Of a DNA stretch of 6,527 nucleotides, positions 1 through 6,527 are shown piece after piece. This stretch comes from Coxiellaceae bacterium. GTDB taxonomy: Bacteria; Pseudomonadota; Gammaproteobacteria; GCA-013414725. Below the pieces are notes generated by a model. That model was not told where the DNA came from. It made no database searches and saw only the letters and a program-made list of their open reading frames with translations. Both the position numbers and the translations under genes were made by a program. How positions within the stretch are numbered: position 1 is the stretch's first letter; each line of letters begins with the position of its first letter. Location: positions 937,594 through 944,120 of the forward strand of contig CP058706.1 in assembly GCA_013414725.1 (NCBI GenBank), given 5' to 3'.

Positions 1-129
1 TTTTTTATGGTGGTCGCAACGGTTGCGCAAGGGCAGCAAAGCTTGACAATGTATACATTATTGCAGCGTTTAGTGATGGCGCAAACGATTCAAGCCAAAA
101 TCATTTGGCAAACCCAAAATACCGAATAG
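1..129 (+). CDS. gspK: T2SS minor pseudopilin GspK, C-terminal fragment
   Basis: The frame starting at base 1 is open for 42 codons and stops at TAG 127-129. The fragment shows the usual GspK ending: a beta-strand pair (FFMVVATVAQGQQSLTMYTL), a short LLQRLV helix-like stretch, and a closing strand AKIIWQTQ that matches the 'V-x-V-L-W-R' type ending of this family. GspK is a large minor pseudopilin that caps the T2SS pseudopilus tip with GspI and GspJ in the periplasm. The 5' part lies outside the window. The assignment rests on this short C-terminal pattern plus position: gspL starts 12 bases after the stop, the standard K-L-M order of gsp operons. The fragment itself shows no frameshift. Confidence 0.8.
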   Translation, partial: FFMVVATVAQGQQSLTMYTLLQRLVMAQTIQAKIIWQTQNTE

Positions 130-141
130 TAGCAGGGCATT

Positions 142-1319
142 ATGAAAAATAAATTATTTATTTATCTCGATACGCCTGAACAAGTTGCATGGTTACTATG
201 TGATGCAACCGGAAATATTGTGCATACATTGACGCAGTCAACATTGGCGGATTTAACGACAATTGCAGCGACCGCAGAAGTCATTGTAGTTGTTCCAGCC
301 ACCGATGTGTTGTTAACTACGGTGGAGTTACCACAATTAAATAAAAAACAGTTAATTAATGCGATTCCTTATGCCTTAGAAGAACATTTATTACATGAAC
401 CAACTGAGTATTTTTGCTGTTCCCGAAAATATTCGGCAGGCAAAATTACCCGTCGCAGTGGTGCGTCAAACAGTTATGCAGCAATGGATAAATTGGCTGC
501 AACAAGCGCAGATAATGCCTGAACGATTGTTTCCAGCAGTTTTTGCTTTAGAGGTATTGCCTCAAGAGTGGCATGCTTATATTGAAAATGAGATGGCAGT
601 GGTAAGGACAGGCATTGTCAGTGGTTTTGCTGTTGATACCCTGAATTTAATGCCTTTGTTGTTGACGGAATTACAACAAGCAACGTTGCACATCCCACAA
701 AAATCATTGTCGACCAACGTGATAAAGCCATCTTGGAGTTGCCGACTATGGCGGTTGCAGTTGAAATAAATAATCAGCCTTTAACATTATTAGAGCAGGC
801 AGTACAAACTTGTTGGCAGACACAGCCCATTAATTTGTTGCAACAACAGTATCAAGTTGTGCCTCAATCTACTCGTGCAGAGAAAATTTGGCGAACCGCT
901 GTTATTTTGGCCTTGGCTACATTACTGTTAACAATTACATTTACTCTAATTAAATATTTTTATCTTTCACAACAGAGTCAACAATTACAATCACAGATTT
1001 CTACTATTATCACAGAGCATTTTGCTGGCAATCAAATGCCAGATGACCCAACAGCAAAGCTTAAGGCTAAATTAGAGCGCATGCAAACTGCCGCCAGCGG
1101 TGGAGAGTTTTGCAGTTATTAGCAAAAGCAGGGCCAATTTTTCAGGCAAATAGGCTGCCTTTTTTGAGCTTGGATTTTGCTAATAATCAATTGCGGGTTC
1201 GTTTTCCTGCTAGTGTCGCAGCACAGGTGGCAAATGTTAAAAAGCATTTATCATCTGCCGGTTTGAAAGTACAACAAGCATCTATAAATCAGCAAATTGA
1301 ATTGACTATTTCAAGGTGA
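142..1319 (+). pseudogene. gspL: T2SS inner-membrane platform protein GspL, three frameshifts
   Basis: GspL links the cytoplasmic ATPase GspE to the inner-membrane platform and pairs with GspM. As written the gene is in three frames and stops early at base 522. The frames join at T5 411-415 (one base too many, giving ...TEYFAVPEN...), A5 699-703 (one missing, ...HIPQKIIVDQ...) and T4 1108-1111 (one missing, ...GGEFLQLLAKAG...). The repaired product is 392 residues, normal for the family. It has an actin-like cytoplasmic domain with VVVPATDVLL and AIPYALEEHL near residues 50-85, a juxtamembrane INLLQQQY (the family's NLLQGxY signature), one membrane segment at about 252-274, a coiled-coil-like stretch, and a periplasmic ferredoxin-like domain ending in ELTIS. 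The start is ATG 142 with AGGG at 134-137. No further gene-scale damage is seen, so sequencing error is as likely as true decay. Confidence 0.9.
1313..1319 (+). promoter_or_regulatory. Ribosome binding site deciding the gspM start
   Basis: AAGGTGA sits five bases before ATG 1325 and overlaps the last codons of gspL. It favours ATG 1325 over the in-frame GTG 1316, which lies inside it and has no purine-rich site upstream. Confidence 0.7.
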
Positions 1320-1324
1320 AAATA

Positions 1325-1797
1325 ATGATCAAACAATGGTTTCAGAACTTGGCGCCACGTGAACAACTGATGGTTGGCGTAGGAGGGGGCGTAGTTTTAT
1401 TATTGTTGCTGTATGCTTATATTTGGGCACCTGTAAACGATAAGATTGCTCAATTGCAGCAGGATGTAGTAGACCAACAAGCAACCTTGCAAAATTTAAA
1501 AGTGCTGCAACAGCGTGCCAATGAATTATCACCGTTGACTAATCTGAGTAACACCGCTTTTTCCGAAGATATTTTGCAGCAAACATTACAACAAGCCAAT
1601 TTACCGCAAGTCTCTTTTGCCAATCGCAATGAAGCAGGAGAATATGCTTTGACAGTAAAAGATGTGTCGTTTGATGCATTAATCCAATGGTTGATTACTT
1701 TATCACGTCAGTACAATGTACAAGTCAAGACTTTGTCACTGACTGCAGGGCCGAATATCGGTTTTGTGCGGGGAGAATGACATTAATTGCTAAATGA
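1325..1797 (+). pseudogene. gspM: T2SS inner-membrane protein GspM, probable C-terminal frameshift
   Basis: GspM is a small bitopic protein that binds GspL in the inner membrane and positions the T2SS platform. The product starts MIKQWFQNLAPREQ, the short cytoplasmic tail with the family's W-x-x-L-x-P-R-E pattern, then one membrane segment (about residues 15-34), a periplasmic coiled coil (roughly 39-70) and a ferredoxin-like domain. ATG 1325 is preferred over GTG 1316 because AAGGTGA at 1313-1319 is a well-spaced ribosome site for it; that site overlaps the gspL stop (1317-1319), so translation is likely coupled. As written the frame ends ...GFVRGE at TGA 1778-1780. One extra A at 1776-1777 gives ...GFVRGEMTLIAK, stopping at 1795-1797. 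That restores the closing beta-strand expected of this fold and a length of 157 residues. The shift is inferred and less certain than those in gspL. Confidence 0.85.
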
Positions 1798-1914
1798 GTT
1801 CTTTCCGGCTTGCACTAGCTGGAGCAAGAATCTCTAAAATCATAGAACAGATGAGCATCGCTTCAAAATTGAACGTCCTAGCTACCCTATCAATTTAGGT
1901 GTGAGTAAATACAT

Positions 1915-2070
1915 TTAAAGAACTGTTTTAATTATACGTGGTAATTCGGCAATCATATAAAATGGGGTGGTTAGGATATGATCATGATAACTGATTGTTC
2001 GGCAATTTGTCCACGTGAAAGCAGCGACGTTCTTTCCGTTTTTTAACGCCTCCAAAGCGGCTCTTTGCAT
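1915..2070 (-). CDS. Possible 51-residue small ORF, unrecognised
   Basis: ATG at 2070-2068 opens a 51-codon frame ending at TAA 1917-1915. AGGGG lies about 8 bases upstream of the ATG, and an in-frame TAG sits just before it. The product begins MQRAALEALKNGKNVAAF and resembles no family I know. There is no supporting context and the flanking spacer is repeat-bearing, so this may be chance. Confidence 0.15.
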   Translation of the reverse strand: MQRAALEALKNGKNVAAFTWTNCRTISYHDHILTTPFYMIAELPRIIKTVL

Positions 2071-2161
2071 TTTTAACCCCTAAAATTATCAAAAAATGAT
2101 TTTTCTGGGGCATTTTAAGCAAGTTATTGAAATTTTTCAAGTTGGGCAGGGCAGATCAAGC

Positions 2162-2222
2162 AGAACGGGGTTCGCCCAAGGATAAAAAGTTTCATTAAAT
2201 GAATGCGGCATAGTCCCGTTCT
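2162..2222. repeat. 8-base inverted repeat enclosing a small palindrome
   Basis: AGAACGGG at 2162-2169 is the reverse complement of CCCGTTCT at 2215-2222. Between them lies the palindrome TTCATTAAATGAA. Transcribed, this could fold as a long stem with an inner hairpin. It lies next to the GC-rich hairpin beyond the enzyme gene's 3' end. Function unknown. Confidence 0.4.
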
Positions 2223-2227
2223 CAGGG

Positions 2228-2249
2228 AGGGTGGGCTGCTGCCCACCCT
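2228..2249 (-). terminator. GC-rich 9-bp hairpin just after the enzyme gene
   Basis: AGGGTGGGC (2228-2236) pairs perfectly with GCCCACCCT (2241-2249) around a 4-base loop, 9 bases beyond the stop of the - strand enzyme gene. There is no T-run on either side, so it is not a classical intrinsic terminator. It may protect or end the transcript's 3' end, or be a REP-type dispersed repeat. It could also block transcription from the + strand gsp operon. Confidence 0.45.
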
Positions 2250-2258
2250 AGAGGAGGA

Positions 2259-4617
2259 TTAATTGATGTTAACGATGGCTTTAACCGTGTTTTTATAATA
2301 TTCCTGTACTTTGCTGATCCACCAATAATCATCAGTTGGATTATTGGTATCGCCACTGGTAGGGGCGGGTGTGCCTTGTGTGCTATCACCTACACCAGCA
2401 CCAAACAGAATTGCAGCAACACCGGCATTGGCGGTTTCTTGCATGTGGTTTTGCCAGGTAATAGTGTTGCCTTGTTTCGTTACTTTGCTATCGTTATAAG
2501 CGTTAGCAAAGTAACTGTTATTACGGTCAGGAGTGGTGTAGCTAAAACTATCACCTAAGAAAATGTGCCAGCAGAATCTTCATATTTGGCATTGGTATTA
2601 GGCAAGACAGCAAAAGGTTGATTGCTGTAAGGACTAATAGACGTTGGACTATTAATATGGCCAACCGGAATTTGCCACAATACAATCGGTAAATTACTTT
2701 CTTGATGTAAGGTATTCACAAACAATAAGTAATTGTTCCACAAAGTAGCGTTCCAGAACCAAGTTGATTTTTCAGGTGAGTTTTTAGCATTGGCTTGTTG
2801 GCCACCATCTAAACCGTATTTATCAATCGATACAAAGTCAGCTTTGTAATTAATCTCTGCTGCCAAACCATATTGCATTAAACCCTTTGCGTTATTAATA
2901 ATTTTTTGTCGGGCTTGGGCGATGCAAGTAGCGTCAGTTTGATTGCAACTGTCAGTGGCATGAATAATTCCTGTGCCGCCGTTATCTTGTGGATTGGCCC
3001 AGAGATTTAATTGCCAGCCTAGAATGGCTGTAGAGTCATATTTACGGATGATGTAATTAATGGCTTTGACTAAACCAGTGATATTGTTTTCAAATTGTGG
3101 ATCATTCGCATCTAAAACACCTGAGCTATAGGCTGCATTAGTCAGCACGGGTTGTTCTTTTGGGCTTTTGTTGGGTTCGGCTTGTTGGAAATATCCAAGC
3201 ATATCAGCTTCTAACACAAAACCCACGCGCTCACCATTGGCTGCAGTCTTAGCTTGAGTCACAGCCAGTTTCAGGTCTTTAAAATAGGCTTCCATAAAGT
3301 CTTTGTTTTGCATGTTTTCTTTAATGGCGTACAAACTATCACTGCCATTATTGATGTTGTAATAAACAAAGAAAGGAATCATGCCTAATTTCAGGCTATT
3401 GTTCACAAATGTCGGCACTCGGTTGCCCCATGTTGACCAACCATTGTATGGGCCATTATTTAAATAAATATAACGGATGTCGACACGTTTGTTGGTTTCG
3501 CCTGGGCCAAATTGCTGCCAGAAATTAATCGTAGCTGTATCATCTTGGCTGACTGAACCAACAGCTAAGTAGGTTGGTAAACCAGGACGGTTATTGTTTT
3601 TGTCTACGGTGACGATTCCGACATAACGTACGGCATGAGTATTAGGGTCTTCAATCTTTAATGCTGTGCGTCCTAATTGATCACTTGCTGTTAAAGTCAT
3701 AACGCCTTGCGCAGAAACTTGCGAACTTTTAATCACGCCAGGATTACTAAACGTTAATCGATATTGTGGGCTTTTTACGCCGTCTTCGTTGAGATTAAAG
3801 CTGGCTGTTTGGCCTTGTTTAACGACAAGTTGTGCCACTTGTTGGGTTGTTGAATCCCCAGGAGAGATACTGATACTGCTGGTTGTGACAGGCGGGGCAG
3901 GCGGGGTTGGCGCTGTGCCGTAATCAGTCACGGTATAACTATTCGTTGCTGTGACGCTGCCTTTGGAGTTGGTAACCACCACTTTATAGCTATAAGTGCC
4001 TGGAGCACGATTAGTCAGTGTTGAGGTGTGAGTCTGAGCATTAGGGCTATTAGCCGTTAAATCACCACTGTCGACCAGTTTATCGTTTTCGAACAGTTGG
4101 AAGCTGCGCCCATTATTGCCCCACCAAATGTCCCATTTGACATCGACATTGGATTTGCCAGTTTCGCTGCTAGCAACACTCGTAAAACTTAATTGGGGGT
4201 GGCCGGTACGCCGGCGTCTTGAGGATTAGCATTGTCAGTCAATTGAATATTAGTAGGCTGGGCCACAATAGCTGTTTTGCCAGCATAGCTAACAACGTAA
4301 CCAAAGTTTAATGGAGCATTGTAGGCATAACCTTTGAATTGGTAGGTGCAAGAGACGCTATCGCAGTTTTGAGATTGCTGTAAACCATCACCGCCCCAGT
4401 AACCACTGATGGCATATTCTTTGGGATAGGTAAACGATAAAACAAAATTTCCAATTTTCTCAGGAGATATGATTTGAGCTTGGAAACCGCTGCCCCAAGT
4501 TGAGCCCACCTGGTTAAATTGGGTTGAGTAGGTTGTTGCAAAACCGGAAAGACTCAGTCCAACAAGACTGATCCCAACTAACCAATGACGTCCTGAAAAA
4601 TTCGGTAGTTTCGCCAT
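2259..4617 (-). pseudogene. Secreted modular polysaccharide-active enzyme, CBM2-like N-terminus, two frameshifts
   Basis: ATG 4617 is preceded by AGGGA at 4625-4629. The repaired product is 786 residues. Residues 1-28 are a Sec signal peptide (WLVGISLVGLSLSGFA core, no lipobox). Residues 29-112 look like a CBM2 carbohydrate-binding domain (WGSGFQAQI, LNFGYVVSYAG, and a Cys pair). An Ig-like domain resembling the N-terminal domain of ChiA chitinases follows (VDVKWDIWWGNNG), then a PTPPAPP linker near 235-247, a second Ig-like domain, and a domain from about 348 that looks like a glycoside-hydrolase barrel. Its landmarks are FFVYYNI, LEADMLGYF (E470, D472), GWQLNLWAN, SIDKYGLD (D599), VLWQIPVGH and LFGAGVGD. 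No GH18 DxxDxDxE motif is present. Frames break at G5 4195-4199 and A4 2560-2563; one added base at each joins ...ATPQLSFT... and ...AGTFFLGDSF.... The layout suits a T2SS substrate. Exact substrate unknown. Confidence 0.8.
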
Positions 4618-4778
4618 GATCGTATCCCTAAAAATAGTTGAATAATTTTTTAGTCTACTCCGGCTAGCTTAAAATATCCTTAAATTTTTTATTTGCCTTT
4701 CCGTGATTTATTGATTAACCCAGTGCAAGGCAAAGGGAGCCTAGTAATCCTCAAAGGGAGTGTTTTTTAAGAGAGAAA
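4618..4778 (-). other. Intergenic leader of the secreted enzyme
   Basis: This 160-base AT-rich gap between the F-box gene and the enzyme gene, both on the - strand, probably holds the enzyme's promoter. I see no strong -35/-10 pair. It contains a direct repeat, CAAAGGGAG on the + strand, at 4731-4739 and 4752-4760, and a 7-base inverted pair TTGCCTT/AAGGCAA (4693-4699, 4728-4734). No classical terminator for the F-box gene is visible. Confidence 0.4.
4625..4629 (-). promoter_or_regulatory. Ribosome binding site of the secreted enzyme
   Basis: AGGGA on the - strand lies 7 bases before ATG 4617 and fixes the start that yields the signal peptide. Confidence 0.6.
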
Positions 4779-6262
4779 TCATTGAGGCATTGGCGGACCT
4801 GAGTTGTTATCGTTGCTGTTATTTATAATGGGCTTCGAGCTAAAATTGGCATACTCTGTCAGTAATGGCAGACATTTTATTTTAAAGTGGTTAACTGGTT
4901 TACTATCGTAGTTTCCTAAAACAGCCAATGGGTCTATTTGTTCAGATTGACTCAATTCACGTTTCCATTTTTGGTACAATATTTTTGGATCTAGGCACGG
5001 ATTTTTTCGAAGATAGGTGCAAAGTGATTCTAAAATGCTAATAACATTATCGGGCATTTTGTATAAGGTTGACGTTTCGCCGAGCTGAATAATCGATGAT
5101 AGTTGTTTTTAAACGCATAATTACGATTAATTATATTTTTAATCATATCAATTTCGGATTTGGTATTTGATTTCATGGCCTCATTAAATAGTTGTATATA
5201 TCTTTTATGAAGTCCTAGATTAAGAGGTTTTGCGAAAAATAAAACAAGCCGAGGGTTCTGAGATTTTACGGCTATTTTTAATGCTTCAGCCGTCAAATTT
5301 AGGTCGACTCTATAGCTATAATTGGTAAACATGGATGCTAGAATTTCTGCCGTCCATTTTGGGTCGGTAGTCAATGTCTCTTTGAGAGGAAAATCAGGCT
5401 GATTTATAAGGTCCCATGCTCCTTTTATATCTCTGATTTTTATGTTTAGGTTAAATAAACTGTCAAAAACTTCTTTGCTGGCGCGGTGCTTGATTAAAAT
5501 CCGGAGAATTTCGTCAAGTGTGCAAGATTTTATGTCTGATGGAGTGATGAAAATCTGTAAATAAGTACTGTTATATAGGCTCATTACCTTAAATATGGCG
5601 GCAACTTTTAGCTTGTTTGAAAATTCATTTTGTGACCCAAGCTGCTGCATTTTTGATTGATATTGTCTGAAACGATGCGGTCTTCTAATAATGATCTGAA
5701 TTTTTTGTTTACATTGCGGGTTTTCATAATACAATGCATGAGCTCGAGCCAAGATGCGCACCCCATTATTCTTTCAATTAAAATTAATTTTAAAATCTCA
5801 TCAGGCAATGAGTCGACGTGTGAAGTTTGCTCTTGATGAAAATCTGAAGATTTAAAAGGGGCTTTTTTGTTGATTAATCTGGTTTTTGGCTTTGTATGGC
5901 AGTATCACTGATAAGTGCATCTTGTAGATCTAATAATGCATTGATGGCTTTTCCAACATCTTCAGCGAGGAACGTTAATCCAATCGCCAAATGAATGTAA
6001 TGTTCGAGTTTGAATGAAACGCTTTCAAGTAAAGTAGCAAAGATTCTAAATTTTTCAATGACGCAGGGAGAATAAGGGTGATTAAAAACAACAGCAACTA
6101 TCTGATGGTAGGGAATTTGTAAATTTTGTCTTGTTTCTACAAGATATTTTATATTGGGCTGTCCTCCTCAGCATGCTTTTCTAAGCGATATAAGAGAATT
6201 AATAATTCGTTCAAACATTGGGCATTCATTGAAGCCGTTCTCAATTTTACTTTTGCGGACAT
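4779..6262 (-). pseudogene. F-box protein with ankyrin-like helical repeats, candidate host-directed effector, four frameshifts
   Basis: As written this is five short frames. One added base at G3 6156-6158, T5 5883-5887, T5 5650-5654 and T4 5057-5060 joins them into 495 residues. Residues 1-145 form a helical N-terminal region (LNELLILLYRLEKH, FRIFATLLESV, INALLDLQDALISD) that I do not recognise. Residues 153-195 match an F-box: SLPDEILKLIL, then KKFRSLLED. F-boxes bind SKP1 in eukaryotic SCF ubiquitin ligases and in bacteria occur mainly in effectors. The remainder is helical; TAEALKIAVKSQNPRLVLFF and MIKNIINRNYAF look like degenerate ankyrin repeats. The tail is Asn/Ser-rich. No signal peptide or membrane segment is seen. 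The F-box frame has no ATG, GTG or TTG upstream of TTG 5808, so it must continue from the N-terminal frame. ATG 6262 lacks a good ribosome site; ATG 6229 is an alternative. Confidence 0.65.
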
Positions 6263-6417
6263 TATATAAAAGTTAACTTAAACTAGTATTAAATTAGCGT
6301 CTTTAAATTGCTTGTCTGAATGTGATGGGAATTGGAATAGAAACAATTGTGTAGGATGCATTTTTTAATAAATGCCCCGTGAGGTTAATCACGGGGCTTT
6401 ACTGAGGTCAACTGATT
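6263..6417 (-). other. Upstream region of the F-box gene, after a terminator
   Basis: This AT-rich gap lies between the terminator of the distal gene and ATG 6262. It should hold the F-box gene's promoter, but I find no convincing -35/-10 pair and no purine-rich ribosome site before ATG 6262. Confidence 0.4.
6371..6400 (-). terminator. Stem-loop terminator after the distal - strand gene
   Basis: GCCCCGTGA (6374-6382) pairs perfectly with TCACGGGGC (6389-6397) around a 6-base loop. On the - strand it begins about 20 bases beyond the stop of the gene ending at 6418 and is followed by ATTTATT, a weak T-rich tail. It therefore insulates the F-box gene from its upstream neighbour. Confidence 0.7.
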
Positions 6418-6527
6418 TTAGTAACCAGGCAAGTTTTTACTGCAATCCGTTAATCCAAAATTTTGACAGATAGCTTGTGACATCATATTGGAATTCGGGT
6501 TGCTGTCACTGGCTGGGTTGGTACGTT
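6418..6527 (-). CDS. C-terminal 35 residues of an unrecognised protein
   Basis: Running into the window from the right edge, one - strand frame is open to TAA 6420-6418. The fragment is Asn/Ser-rich at first (ASDSNPNSN) and then ends SQAICQNFGLTDCSKNLPGY. The two Cys residues, ten apart in a polar tail, could form a disulfide in an exported protein. The well-formed terminator just downstream supports this as a real gene end. No family is recognised. Confidence 0.6.
   Translation of the reverse strand, partial: RTNPASDSNPNSNMMSQAICQNFGLTDCSKNLPGY

Larger units (their letters stand above)
1798..2258. other. Non-coding spacer between convergent genes, with small repeats
   Basis: No convincing gene is seen in about 460 bases between gspM and the convergent enzyme gene. 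Features visible: a 10-base direct repeat GTTCTTTCCG (1798-1807, 2029-2038); a 9-base direct repeat TTCGGCAAT (1945-1953, 1998-2006); inverted pairs GAACGTC/GACGTTC (1871-1877, 2026-2032) and ACGTGG/CCACGT (1936-1941, 2011-2016); an imperfect AT-rich hairpin bounded by CCCC and GGGG (about 2077-2110); an 8-base inverted pair around 2162-2222; and the GC-rich hairpin at 2228-2249. The repeats suggest a decayed mobile or MITE-like sequence or a structured 3' region, but there is no transposase frame and no clear target duplication. Confidence 0.5.

Noticed and set aside
1329..1532. 67-codon frame on the - strand inside gspM
   Set aside because: It lies opposite a well-supported gene, and its product has no family features.
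1920..2110. Transposase remnant in the spacer
   Set aside because: Both strands were read. Only a 51-codon frame without transposase motifs was found, and no terminal inverted repeats with target duplication were seen.
2160..2180. tRNA T-arm-like GGGGTTCGCCC
   Set aside because: No acceptor, D or anticodon arms can be formed at tRNA spacing around it.
2376..2558. 60-codon + strand frame opposite the enzyme's C-terminus
   Set aside because: It runs antisense to conserved coding sequence, with no ribosome site or recognisable product.
4308..4541. 77-codon - strand frame inside the secreted enzyme's N-terminus
   Set aside because: It overlaps the signal peptide and CBM2-like coding region in another frame and is a shadow of it.
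2259..4617. GH18 chitinase call for the secreted enzyme
   Set aside because: The Ig-like domain resembles that of ChiA, but the DxxDxDxE active-site motif is absent from every frame of the C-terminal domain.
142..6262. Programmed frameshifting or transcriptional slippage as the cause of the split genes
   Set aside because: The runs are only 2-5 bases, too short for known slippage, ten sites are involved, and no pseudoknot or internal Shine-Dalgarno pattern recurs near them.
6275..6292. PmrA-like box upstream of the F-box gene (TTAATACT-N2-TTTAAGTT on the - strand)
   Set aside because: The first half-site is good but the second is poor. It lies only 12 bases from the proposed start, leaving no room for a promoter, and AT-rich DNA gives such matches by chance.
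1..6527. CRISPR array, rRNA, tRNA or riboswitch
   Set aside because: No regularly spaced repeats of CRISPR type and no conserved RNA gene or riboswitch core was seen on either strand.

Overview
The window looks like chromosomal DNA from an AT-rich gammaproteobacterium, probably a Legionellales-type (host-associated) lineage. This is inferred from the mix of genes: the end of a type II secretion (T2SS) operon, a secreted polysaccharide-active enzyme of the kind T2SS exports, and a protein with a eukaryotic-type F-box followed by ankyrin-like helices. No database search was possible, so the taxon is an inference.

Layout. Bases 1-1797 (+ strand) hold the C-terminus of GspK, then gspL and gspM, three inner-membrane components of the T2SS, tightly packed as an operon end. 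Bases 1798-2258 are a non-coding stretch between convergent genes, with small repeats and a GC-rich hairpin. Bases 2259-4617 (- strand) encode a secreted modular enzyme of about 786 residues: signal peptide, CBM2-like domain, Ig-like domain, Pro/Thr linker, second Ig-like domain, then a large C-terminal domain that looks catalytic. Bases 4779-6262 (- strand) encode an F-box protein of about 495 residues. Bases 6418-6527 (- strand) are the 3' end of another gene, followed by a stem-loop terminator.

The dominant anomaly is that all four complete genes are broken by single-base frameshifts, about ten in total: three in gspL, one in gspM, two in the enzyme and four in the F-box gene. Nearly all lie in runs of 3-5 identical bases, and nine of the ten are explained by one missing base. 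Restoring one base at each site (removing one in a single case) gives four continuous proteins with sensible domain order and family-typical length. The most economical reading is uncorrected long-read homopolymer error. A recent wave of gene decay in a host-restricted symbiont is the alternative. Anyone using predicted ORFs from this window will get fragments.

Functionally, GspK/L/M belong to the machine that moves folded proteins across the outer membrane, and the neighbouring enzyme has the layout of its cargo (Sec signal plus carbohydrate-binding module). The F-box protein is a candidate effector acting on host ubiquitin ligases, an unrelated secretion route in known systems.
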